This document shows positions 23,155 to 29,600 of a DNA stretch of 64,000 nt, in pieces. Position 1 is the stretch's first letter; the number at the start of each line of letters is the position of its first letter. The stretch is taken from contig JBJCIZ010000239.1 of the NCBI GenBank assembly GCA_051294375.1, positions 6,298,746-6,362,745 of the forward strand, in the 5' to 3' direction. Made by a program: the position numbers and the translations under genes. The notes beneath the pieces are model-generated. The model saw only the letters and a program-made list of their open reading frames with translations, ran no database searches and had not been told where the DNA came from. This stretch comes from Paraspadella gotoi (lineage: Eukaryota > Chaetognatha).

Positions 23155-24973
23155 AGCACAAAAACATGAACGCGTGTGAGACACGCGTCGAGAGAATTTA
23201 CTTGAAAAACTGGAGGAGAAGAGAAGAGAAAAAAGGAGGAACGTGAGTCGGCGCTGGCGCGGCGGCGCTGCCGCGTCGGCAGCGGCGGCGGCTGCTGCAG
23301 CGTCAGCTGCCTCTACTGCTGCGTCGGCAGCAGCTGCATCGTCGTCGGGCTGCAGCGTCGACGGGTTTCCTCCGGCAAGCCGGAGGTCAAACCTCAAAGT
23401 CAAAACTGGTGAGGTTTTTTTTTGTGTTTTGCTGTTTTGCTGTTTGTTTTTTTTGGTTTTGTTGTTGTTTTTTTTTTTTTTTTTTTGTTTTTTTGAGAGT
23501 TTTTTTTGACGAAGATATATATATGTAGCTGGCATTTTGTTTATAATATGCAATTTTTTTTAGACACTAAATCACGATGCTCGTTCGCTCGCTTACTTAC
23601 TCACTTTCTCAATAACTCATTCTCTCTCTCTCTTCTCTCTCTCTCTTCTCTCTTCTCTCTCTCGCTTCTTCTTCTCTCTCTCTCTCGTCTCTCTCTCTTC
23701 TCCTCCCACCGCGGATATATTTGCATTCTCACCACGGCCTAATCTCACCCCCCCACCCCCCTTTTTTTCCACAGAGCCGCGTTTTCTCAACGACGGAAAA
23801 TTCGTCTCGAACCTTCGACGGCAGTTCGGTCGAGGTTAAGTTAAAAAAGCGGAGGCCGAAAGCATTTGGTTGAGTATCTGGTTCAGTGTTTGGGTCGAAA
23901 TTGAGAATTAGATACGATAATGGGACGCTTTCGGAAGATAGTGCCAACGGTTTAAATCAAAATAATACCGTGCAAGAACTTCTTTGCTAAGTTTAGCGAT
24001 GTTAGACATATATATTAATGCGAGTTACGAATGAGTCGAGTTCTTTACGACTTAAGATATCAATTAGTTAATTATCAAGACTAACAATTAAAATTACTAT
24101 ACGCAATGATTAACATTTCTTTCCCGCAGTTTGAAGAAGACAGAAAAGCCGTTTTACGATCCGACGACGACGACGACGACGACGACGTCGAAAAACCTTT
24201 GTCCGCCCAAGGCGCCGCAGGTACGAACCCTATTGCTCACCGATCGTTTCGTCCGGTCGTTGACTTACTTTTTTATGCTCTACTGTATGAAATTTTTTAA
24301 AAAAATTCTTTGAACTAGTAAAGAATAATCGTATGTGTATACTATACTATACTTAACATACCAAACTATGAAAAAGACTTTGATTGATCTGGATCTTGCT
24401 ATATCTTGTAAGAGGGATGAAGGCCTGAACCCAGCATAGCCTGTCCGTTGTCATGAGCGAAATACCTCAATTTATTAAATGAAAATTAATTAATAATTTT
24501 TGTACCGGTTTTACCTATTTCATAAATGTTGTTCCTTATAAATTAAGTATATAAATTTGAACCAATATAAAATTATTGAATTATTATCCATTACTTTGGA
24601 CAAGCTAAGCACTTTTTTAAAATTATAAGTTTTCCATAAAGATTCTGCCACACTCCCGGGAGCAGCTGGCTTCACTATCTGTGAATGTTCTATGTTCTAT
24701 CTGTGATTGTTGTATGATGTTTTAGGAACTGTTTCAATTTTGTTTAAGGATATATTAATAGATTTCAACTTAAGCAATCTCGGAAATTCGTTTTACAACA
24801 TTTACAACAATTCGCCCTTCACTATACAGGCGTCATCTTTAAACTACGAAAGCGTCATGCCCGAATTTCTGCCCTACGTCTCGCCTTCCCTCACGCCCCC
24901 TACATACTCGTACACGGTCATGCAGCCTTTCGAGGAACCTCTGGTCACCGGTCCTTATCACAGATGGATATGA
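3478..24973 (+). CDS. TET: TET-family 5-methylcytosine dioxygenase (gene-level, composite of three copies)
   Basis: Fe(II)/2-oxoglutarate dioxygenase of the TET family, a nuclear enzyme that oxidises 5-methylcytosine in DNA. Joining copy B exons (8,967-11,112) to copy C exons (18,490-24,973) gives about 840 residues with the full catalytic region in order. It starts with the Cys-rich part, including [17 protein letters not shown] and KTCACQ. The double-stranded beta-helix follows with [22 protein letters not shown] and the metal motif AHKDIH (HxD). After a low-complexity insert of roughly 230 residues come [25 protein letters not shown] (distal iron His) and [10 protein letters not shown] (2OG-binding Arg). 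The C-terminus VTGPYHRWI is followed by a stop. All predicted metal and cosubstrate residues are present, so an active enzyme is likely. The upstream N-terminus and any CXXC domain are not seen. The frame is broken in places in copies A and B by assembly indels. Confidence 0.95.
3893..3944 (+). repeat. (CT)n microsatellite upstream of a TET catalytic exon
   Basis: Near-perfect CT dinucleotide tract just before the copy A exon at 3,957. It also forms the polypyrimidine tract of that exon's acceptor. The equivalent place in copy B is the N gap at 9,295-9,481. Confidence 0.9.
4296..4412 (+). repeat. (GA)n microsatellite downstream of the same TET exon
   Basis: About 115 bases of GA dinucleotides with few interruptions, complementary to the (CT)n tract upstream of the exon. 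The equivalent place in copy B is the N gap at 9,779-10,047. Confidence 0.9.
7080..8830 (+). other. Degraded, insertion-inflated copy of TET sequence (equivalent to 19,790-20,830)
   Basis: Order is preserved relative to copy C but with heavy substitution and insertion. Examples are CCAAATACCCCACCGA with CATGACGCC (7,129-7,182), TTTCCTAACGAA (7,391), AGAGTCAACCCTCTCAGCAA (8,310) and ACAACGAAATATTAATG (8,744). The segment is about 1,750 bases against 1,040 in copy C. No frame survives. It resembles uncorrected long-read sequence joined between copies A and B. Confidence 0.7.
8967..9099 (+). CDS. TET: TET exon: linker into the Cys-rich domain
   Basis: Acceptor catcatag|GATATACTGG and donor AATCAT|gtgagt. 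It encodes about 44 residues starting [17 protein letters not shown] and ending [10 protein letters not shown]. The CKC pair matches the first zinc-binding cysteines of the TET Cys-rich domain. It ends in phase 1 and joins cleanly to the next exon. Copy A equivalent is 3,478-3,608. Confidence 0.8.
9510..9752 (+). CDS. TET: TET exon: Cys-rich domain core
   Basis: Encodes [16 protein letters not shown], then [37 protein letters not shown] and [10 protein letters not shown], ending RQRP. This is the most recognisable part of the TET Cys-rich domain. The frame is intact in copy B. The acceptor is inferred at cgaag|GGGTCTAC because an N gap precedes it. Donor is CCAG|gtgtgg. Confidence 0.9.
10063..10232 (+). 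CDS. TET: TET exon: end of Cys-rich domain
   Basis: Acceptor ccgcccag|GCCATCAC and donor TGCCAG|gtaaga. It encodes [19 protein letters not shown], then [16 protein letters not shown] and NDNKTCACQ, the usual end of the Cys-rich part. It leaves phase 0, matching both alternative exons that follow. Copy A equivalent is 4,527-4,689. Confidence 0.9.
10984..11112 (+). CDS. TET: TET alternative exon a (43 codons)
   Basis: Acceptor ccttttaaaaaaag|GGTTGG and donor AACAGG|gtacgc, phase 0 at both ends, exactly 129 bases. It encodes [20 protein letters not shown], then [18 protein letters not shown] and DRTNR. It contains the CX8C pair that is zinc-liganding in TET structures, and the WSMY loop that contacts DNA. 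It is homologous over its full length to exon b 153 bases downstream. Copy A carries the same exon at 5,438-5,561. Copy C starts downstream of it. Confidence 0.85.
11266..11410 (+). CDS. TET: TET alternative exon b, copy B (indel-damaged)
   Basis: Second member of the tandem exon pair. This copy has extra bases relative to 18,490-18,617, including in the FGCAW segment, so no single frame survives. It is listed because it shows exons a and b in order on one contiguous copy, separated by a short intron that is mostly (CT)n and an N gap. Confidence 0.75.
13636..13960. mobile_element. MITE-like element with degenerate TTAGGG-type core (copy B)
   Basis: Starts near TCTTTTCCAAGAGCGCCCC and ends near TTTCTGGGAAAATAAGC. 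The interior is an imperfect run of CCTTAACCCTAAT-like units. Its equivalent in copy C is 20,781-21,097. Related ends occur at several other places in the window (see the finding on this family). Confidence 0.55.
14250..14530 (-). repeat. Interspersed repeat family 1, reverse copy (TET copy B intron)
   Basis: Reverse complement of the unit at 55,208-55,463: CATACCGCCTCAGTCCATTA at one end and GTTTCAACCCGGCTG at the other. It sits in the intron between the exons at 14,004 and 14,695. Its equivalent in copy C is 21,372-21,650, so the insertion predates the two assembled copies. Confidence 0.75.
14765..15000 (+). repeat. AATA/AATG compound microsatellite (copy B)
   Basis: Runs of AAATA, AATG and AATA units with interruptions. 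Equivalent in copy C at 21,880-22,120. Confidence 0.9.
18490..18617 (+). CDS. TET: TET alternative exon b (best copy)
   Basis: Acceptor (CT)n-ctttaaaag|GGATGG and donor GATTG|gtaagt. It encodes [20 protein letters not shown], then [18 protein letters not shown] and a basic end. With eight A's in the terminal A-run, as in copy A, the exon is 129 bases and 43 codons, equal to exon a. The seven A's in this copy are probably a homopolymer error. All three family cysteines of the segment are kept. This version is closer to the usual TET sequence at CGASFSFGC and at RSRIPKKF. Confidence 0.85.
19019..19234 (+). CDS. TET: TET exon: helical segment before the HxD core
   Basis: Acceptor ccctccag|TCCGTGG and donor AATATG|gtgagg; 216 bases, 72 codons, phase 0. 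It encodes [20 protein letters not shown], then [32 protein letters not shown] and [33 protein letters not shown] is diagnostic of TET. Copies A and B hold damaged versions at 6,151-6,368 and 11,805-12,043. Confidence 0.92.
19329..19599 (+). CDS. TET: TET exon: HxD catalytic core
   Basis: Acceptor ttcacag|GTCAACACG and donor GCGG|gtaagt. It encodes [35 protein letters not shown] (iron-binding His and Asp of HxD), [18 protein letters not shown] and [15 protein letters not shown]. Length, order and spacing are as in the family. One continuous frame in this copy. Confidence 0.95.
19804..19955 (+). CDS. TET: TET exon: basic segment after the core
   Basis: Acceptor actcccacag|GGTCATTC and donor AGCAAG|gtaagg. 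It encodes [20 protein letters not shown] then [15 protein letters not shown] and a basic Gly/Arg/Pro tail GKGRGRPPG that resembles an AT-hook core. It matches the TET segment following the first catalytic half. The phase fits both neighbours. Confidence 0.88.
20173..20354 (+). CDS. TET: TET exon: low-complexity insert, part 1
   Basis: Acceptor tcctccaag|GCGGAG and donor AACAT|gtgagt. It encodes [34 protein letters not shown] and a Ser/Gly run. This is the start of the non-conserved insert dividing the catalytic domain in TET proteins. Copy B equivalent is 13,018-13,206. Confidence 0.8.
20456..20507 (+). CDS. TET: TET microexon: insert, part 2
   Basis: Acceptor tttcggtag|ATCCGTC and donor TCCTCG|gtaggt; 52 bases. 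It encodes [17 protein letters not shown]. Phases match both neighbours, and copy B has the same exon at 13,312-13,364 with one extra base. Confidence 0.75.
20781..21097. mobile_element. MITE-like element with degenerate TTAGGG-type core (copy C)
   Basis: Intronic. Left end TCTTTTCCAAGAGCGCCCC, interior of CCTAATCCCTAACCTTAAT-like units, right end near GTTCTGGGAAAATAAGGC. Confidence 0.55.
21139..21254 (+). CDS. TET: TET exon: insert, part 3
   Basis: Acceptor cctttcttag|ACCGTC and donor CAGAG|gtaact. It encodes [20 protein letters not shown] and [18 protein letters not shown]. Low-complexity, no catalytic residue. Copy B equivalent is 14,004-14,116. Confidence 0.78.
21372..21650 (-). repeat. 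Interspersed repeat family 1, reverse copy (TET copy C intron)
   Basis: Same unit and orientation as 14,250-14,530, with fewer indels: CATACCGCCTCAGTCCATTA to AGTCAACCCGGCTGTTG. Confidence 0.78.
21805..21857 (+). CDS. TET: TET microexon: insert, part 4
   Basis: Acceptor ctctttcag|CACGAA and donor GGCCG|gtgaga; 53 bases encoding [17 protein letters not shown]. Phase joins the flanking exons. Copy B equivalent is 14,695-14,749. Confidence 0.72.
21880..22120 (+). repeat. AATA/AATG compound microsatellite (copy C)
   Basis: Long near-perfect AAAT and AATG tetranucleotide blocks followed by interrupted AATA repeats, inside an intron. Confidence 0.92.
22192..22326 (+). CDS. TET: TET exon: acidic segment before the second catalytic half
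   Basis: Acceptor aacggcag|AACCACC and donor CAATTG|gtaagt. It encodes [35 protein letters not shown] and [23 protein letters not shown] corresponds to the family WSDSE-x-FLD-x-DIGG entry into the second half of the fold. Confidence 0.85.
22722..22852 (+). CDS. TET: TET exon: distal iron His and 2OG-binding Arg
   Basis: Acceptor cctcccag|GGGGCG and donor TATCAG|gtagct. It encodes [40 protein letters not shown] and VFYQ. The His of RELHATT is the third iron ligand and the Arg of PTRISL binds 2-oxoglutarate in TET structures. Both are intact here. Copy B equivalent is 15,633-15,770, frameshifted. Confidence 0.95.
23157..23408 (+). CDS. TET: TET exon: basic segment and poly-Ala tract
   Basis: Acceptor (CT)n-cag|CACAAAAAC and donor AACTG|gtgagg. 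It begins HKNMN, continuing the family motif FYQHKNMN, then a Glu/Lys/Arg-rich helix and an Ala run ([17 protein letters not shown]). The Ala run sits in another frame than the start, so at least one indel lies between 23,165 and 23,245. Confidence 0.78.
23775..23834 (+). CDS. TET: TET exon: short C-terminal segment
   Basis: Acceptor tttccacag|AGCCGCG. It encodes [13 protein letters not shown]. Copy B (16,733-16,793) lacks one C and continues FDGSSVE, which is probably the true frame. The donor GAG|gttaag is weak but present in both copies. Confidence 0.65.
24130..24220 (+). CDS. TET: TET exon with poly-Asp run
   Basis: Acceptor ctttcccgcag|TTTGAAG and donor GCCGCAG|gtacga. It encodes [20 protein letters not shown] then [10 protein letters not shown]. 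The Asp run is a (GAC)n tract, shorter and interrupted in copy B (17,105-17,192). Confidence 0.7.
24830..24973 (+). CDS. TET: TET last coding exon
   Basis: Acceptor cactatacag|GCGTCATC. It encodes [37 protein letters not shown] and GPYHRWI, then TGA at 24,971-24,973. The ending VTGPYHRWI corresponds to the conserved VxGPYNxxx end of TET proteins. Copy B equivalent is 17,832-17,978. Confidence 0.92.
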   Translation, partial: ASSLNYESVMPEFLPYVSPSLTPPTYSYTVMQPFEEPLVTGPYHRWI

Positions 24974-25046
24974 CGTTGAAGAATAAACATGGCATGGCAG
25001 CGGAGCCATGCGCGACATCCGCCCCCTCCCCCACCGACGCTTGGAC

Positions 25047-25052
25047 AATAAA
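25047..25052 (+). promoter_or_regulatory. Candidate TET polyadenylation signal
   Basis: AATAAA 74 bases after the TET stop codon. Weak evidence alone, but strand and distance fit. Confidence 0.45.
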
Positions 25053-25408
25053 AAAAAGGGACTTTAGCGATGCACGAACGCATAATGACGTATCATGGAA
25101 AAGCGCGAACAATCTCAGCGAAGAAAATAGGAAAACGTTTGTTTTGCTCCAGTTTTTGTTATGCAAAATTTGTGGGTTTTTATTTGGTCTTACGGTTAAA
25201 GATTTTTTAATATATTTAATAATTAATTTTACATGATCATTAGTAGACTTTTTTCTAACGAAAAAATTATTTTCTCATTTCATAGCATTTCTCTCTTTCG
25301 CTCTCTCTTTTTCTATTTATAAAAAATTGGGTGATTATTTATGTTCATGTTTTCACGCATTCATTGACTTCTTCGTCAACCCCGCTCTCTCTCTCTCTCT
25401 TGCTCTCA

Positions 25409-25468
<60 letters not shown>

Positions 25469-25910
25469 TCTCTTTCTCTCCCTCTCTCGACTGTGCTAAG
25501 TCTATTTATTATTAGCTAAATACGTTACACTCGTTGCATTTATGGGTAATAATCGTTTGTTTATTTGTTTTTTTCTTTAATCGTAGGATGAATTTTATTG
25601 CATTGATATTTGATCTTTAGTTCCAATATGATCCTACACATGAAACAATGGTTTGTTGATTTCTTGTTGTTCAGTTTTTTTATTCATACCTATAAGCAGT
25701 TTTTGAAATATTTGTACATTATCTCATTTTTAGGTCACGAATATTCGTGTGAATTAATATAACTTAATATATATTCTCCATGACACTGATTAGTACGTTT
25801 GGCCATAAAAACATAGAGATCAGATTAAATAACAATGGCAGACTTTGGTTACCTGGATGTACTTAACCAGCGAAATTTCAAACTTTTAGCTATGAAAGTT
25901 TAATTTGGTC
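25053..25910. other. Convergent intergenic region between TET and TRPC 3' ends
   Basis: AT-rich, without an open frame. A (CT)n microsatellite lies at 25,385-25,488. Position 25,331-25,380 matches 18,358-18,415, showing where copy B was joined to copy C. Confidence 0.6.
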
Positions 25911-26071
25911 ATGATTTTCAAAACGCCCCATTTCGAAATAAATTCGAAATTAGGTTAGTTTTTTATTAAATTAGTACAACTAATATAAAAAATTATCTAT
26001 TAATTTAATAAATAGGCTATCTTGATCAGATATTAGCGTCAATGATATGGGGCGTTTTCGCAAAATAGCGC
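25911..26071. mobile_element. Short MITE-like element next to the TRPC stop codon
   Basis: Terminal inverted repeat: GATTTTCAAAACGCCCCATT on the left and AATGATATGGGGCGTTTTCG on the right. About 160 bases with no coding capacity. The right end lies a few bases from the TRPC stop complement at 26,075-26,077. Confidence 0.6.
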
Positions 26072-26074
26072 CGG

Positions 26075-26233
26075 TTATGACTCTTTCTCCGCGTTCTTCT
26101 TAGCGATGATCCTTTGATACAATCGACTTTGCAACCATTTGTGATTCGCATCTTTTTCACGTGATTTATTTTCGTCGTCGCTTTCGTTTTTTTGACACCG
26201 TTGCTTCGCTCGTCGGAAGATGCTTAAGATTCT
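26075..26233 (-). CDS. TRPC last coding exon
   Basis: Acceptor ccatttccag|AGAATC after a (CT)n tract; stop TAA at 26,075-26,077; 53 codons including the stop, phase 0. It encodes RILSIFRRAKQRCQKNESDD, ENKSREKDANHKWLQSRLYQ and RIIAKKNAEKES. The basic, Tyr/Gln-containing end resembles the TRPC post-TRP-box helix but stops early for the family. Confidence 0.75.
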   Translation of the reverse strand, partial: RILSIFRRAKQRCQKNESDDENKSREKDANHKWLQSRLYQRIIAKKNAEKES

Positions 26234-26592
26234 CTGGAAATGGTAAGGGAGGAGAGAGAGAGAGAGAGAGAGACATTGAGAGATGGACGGATAAAAGTCC
26301 TAATTTTAGATCAACTCAATATTTACTTACCTGTAATCGAGGAAGTAGGTTAAAAGGCGGCGGGAGAACAGTCCCGTGCTCCACCGACTGCCAGATAAAA
26401 CACGCGCGAGAGAATTTCCATTCACGATCGCTGTTTCTCAACGTGTCCTTTAAAGCCGGGTGTGCGAAGAATGAATTAGGGATCGACGGACATATTATTG
26501 GTCAACTTTTTTTTTGAGAGCTAGGTGTGCAACGGAATAAAATAATAGTACAATCGATATACAAAGGTTATTTATCATTTAGGCTGGAGGAG

Positions 26593-26631
<39 letters not shown>

Positions 26632-29600
26632 AACCTGAAAGGATTGCCCCATTTTGGCGACGAGAACGTTCATCATAAGCACCACCAGCAGAGCGTGATG
26701 GAGCGCGCTGATGGAGTAGCCGAAGAACTCGGTCGCCTCGTGGGCGTTGGACTCGATGTCGAAGGGAAGTCGGAGGCGGAACTCGTCGACGATCCGCTGG
26801 AAGGTGGCGTTGGTGAGCGTCGGATGGCAGAGTAAGTTGCGGAGGTGAGTCATCGTCGGTTCCGGGAAGAGTCGACCGTCCGAGTCGCGAAGATTTGGGA
26901 CGTAGACCTTCCAGGTGTAAAGCGAAGTGAAAATTGTAAATTTAACATTAAATACAATTGTAAAGGAATAGTAAGTAAGGAATAAACAACTCATGAACAT
27001 TAATTTATAAAATATAATTTTATTATAAATTTGTAATTTACGCATTAGGCTTTATTTAACCATATGAATGTTTAAATTTCATAACAGCCTTTTTTTNNNN
27101 NNNNNNNNNNNNNNNNNNNNNNNNNNNNNNNNNNNNNNNNNNNNNNNNNNNNNNNNNNNNNNNNNNNNNNNNNNNNNNNNNNNNNNNNNNNNNNNNNNNN
27201 NNNNNNNNNNNNNNNNNNNNNNNNNNNNNNNNNNNNNNNNNNNNNNNNNNNNNNNNNNNNNNNNNNNNNNNNNNNNNNNNNNNNNNNNNNNNNNNNNNNN
27301 NNNNTCGCCTTGTAGGCCTTTGGATTGCCCATTCCGAAGACGTCCCACAACACGTTGGTGAGGATCTTCTTGTAGTTGGACATTTCCCAGGCGGTGGATT
27401 CGCAGAGAGGAAGATTAGTCACGGGGTCGGTGCGGATGTGCCAGTAGTCCTGAGTTTAAGGAGGGTAAGTTCATCTGGGTGGGAATTTTTCATTCTCGAC
27501 TCGTTGCGTTTTTCAAGGAACAAAGAATTTTAGGAAAAAGGAAAGAACGGAAGAGAAAAGGAATTAAATGTTCCGTTCTGTTCTGTTCTGTTCTGTTCTG
27601 TTCTGTTTTGTTCCGTTTTGTTCTGCTCTGTTCTGTTCTGTTCTTTTTCATTTTCGTTTACCTTCCCTTTTCCTTTTCCATGTCCCTTTTCTTTTTTCAT
27701 GTCCCTTTTCCTTTTCCATCTCCCTTTTCCTTTTTCATGTCCCTTTTCCTTTCATTTCCTCTTCCCCTTTTCATCTTCCTTTCTACAACTCACCCTGTAG
27801 GCAAAATAGAGAAACTGATATCCCATCGAGAAGCAGATGATGACAGCGACGCCCATGACCAACACGTAGCTCACGTCCCTGATCGTGCTGCACAGCATGA
27901 TTTGCAGCACGCCGACGGAGCGGTTCAGCTGGCAGATCTGCAGCAGCCGCAGGAAGGAGAGCAGGGTGGCGAGGAAGAAGAAAATCTCCGCAGCCAAGAG
28001 NNNNNNNNNNNNNNNNNNNNNNNNNNNNNNNNNNNNNNNNNNNNNNNNNNNNNNNNNNNNNNNNNNNNNNNNNNNNNNNNNNNNNNNNNNNNNNNNNNNN
28101 NNNNNNNNNNNNNNNNNNNNNNNNNNNNNNNNNNNNNNNNNNNNNNNNNNNNNNNNNNNNNNNNNNNNNNNNNNNNNNNNNNNNNNNNNNNNNNNNNNNN
28201 NNNNNNNNNNNNNNNNNNNNNNNNNNNNNNNNNNNNNNNNNNNNNNNTATTGGAGACAAATTTGTGTGGACGGAGCCTGATTACCATGGGTTTTTCCTTA
28301 AATGTTATTTTTGACTAATAAATTTAGTAATTGAACGTTTATTAAATGTATTTATAGTTCAATAAATGTTTATCAGCTCATTATTCGGACTTTTGATATC
28401 AAGTTCCAATGCACAATCAAATATAAACTTTTAGATGGCCAATTTATTTTATATGCGGCCATCTTTGACTAATTGTATCATTTAATAGACTTTTGTTTTT
28501 CATTTANNNNNNNNNNNNNNNNNNNNNNNNNNNNNNNNNNNNNNNNNNNNNNNNNNNNNNNNNNNNNNNNNNNNNNNNNNNNNNNNNNNNNNNNNNNNNN
28601 NNNNNNNNNNNNNNNNNNNNNNNNNNNNNNNNNNNNNNNNNNNNNNNNNNNNNNNNNNNNNNNCCAGTCCCGTCAACCTGTCATCCGACGCTACGCCACA
28701 CATATTGTTTTCAATAAACGATAATTGAAAAAATAAAAAAGTAAATAAGATTAAAACAAACAACAACAACAACAGCAACAACAGCAAAAACAAACAAAAA
28801 ACAAAACGAAAAAAAATACCTCCACCCCCTCCGCCGCCGCCGCCGCCGCCGCCTTCCCCTCCGTTGACCAAAAACCCGACGCCCCAAGTGACGTAAGACG
28901 CCGCGAACGCCGCCGCCGTCGCGACGGCGTACAAGTTCCACGACTGAGAAAAGTAGAGTCGCGCCGCTTTGGCGCAACGCCAAGGAACGGCGCCGGCCAC
29001 GTGCGCCGCCAGCGCCGCCGAGTAGACGAGAAGTACGAGCTCGATCCGGTCGAGGCCTTGGCGGTGGAGGCTCATGTGGCGGGGACCTCCAAAGGCCTGC
29101 TTGGTCACCTGTGGGTGGGGAGATGGGATTGATTGGTCGCTTGAAAGAGATTGATTGGTGAAAGGAGACCGGATAATGATTGGTTCGAATGATTGGAGGG
29201 AATTGATAGGAAAGAGTTGATTAGTTCGTCGGATTGATTGATTGATTGACTAATTCTGATGGTTTTGACCAATTAAAAATCAATTAGAAAAATTGGAAAG
29301 ATTTCTAAAAAAAATAGACNNNNNNNNNNNNNNNNNNNNNNNNNTTAGACTGTCTTCTCTTTTTCTTGGGTCGTCTCTCGAATGTCTCCTCCCTCTCAGG
29401 GTGTGTCGCTCTCCTCTCAAGTCTCTCATCTCTCTCCCCTCTTCTACATCTACTTCATCCTCGTCGATAGCGTCGTACTCCGTTCACTCTACATCGTGCC
29501 ATCGCTCGCTTTCTCGTTCTCAATCTTTCTCGTGCGTAAACTCACTGTCCGTGGCACGTCGGTCCGAGAAGAATCTTCTATACTGGTAGATCCTCGGCTC

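Noticed and set aside
27479-28318. 279-residue + strand open frame over the TRPC region
   Set aside because: Made of the (TTCTG)n repeat, an N gap and the antisense of TRPC S4-S5.
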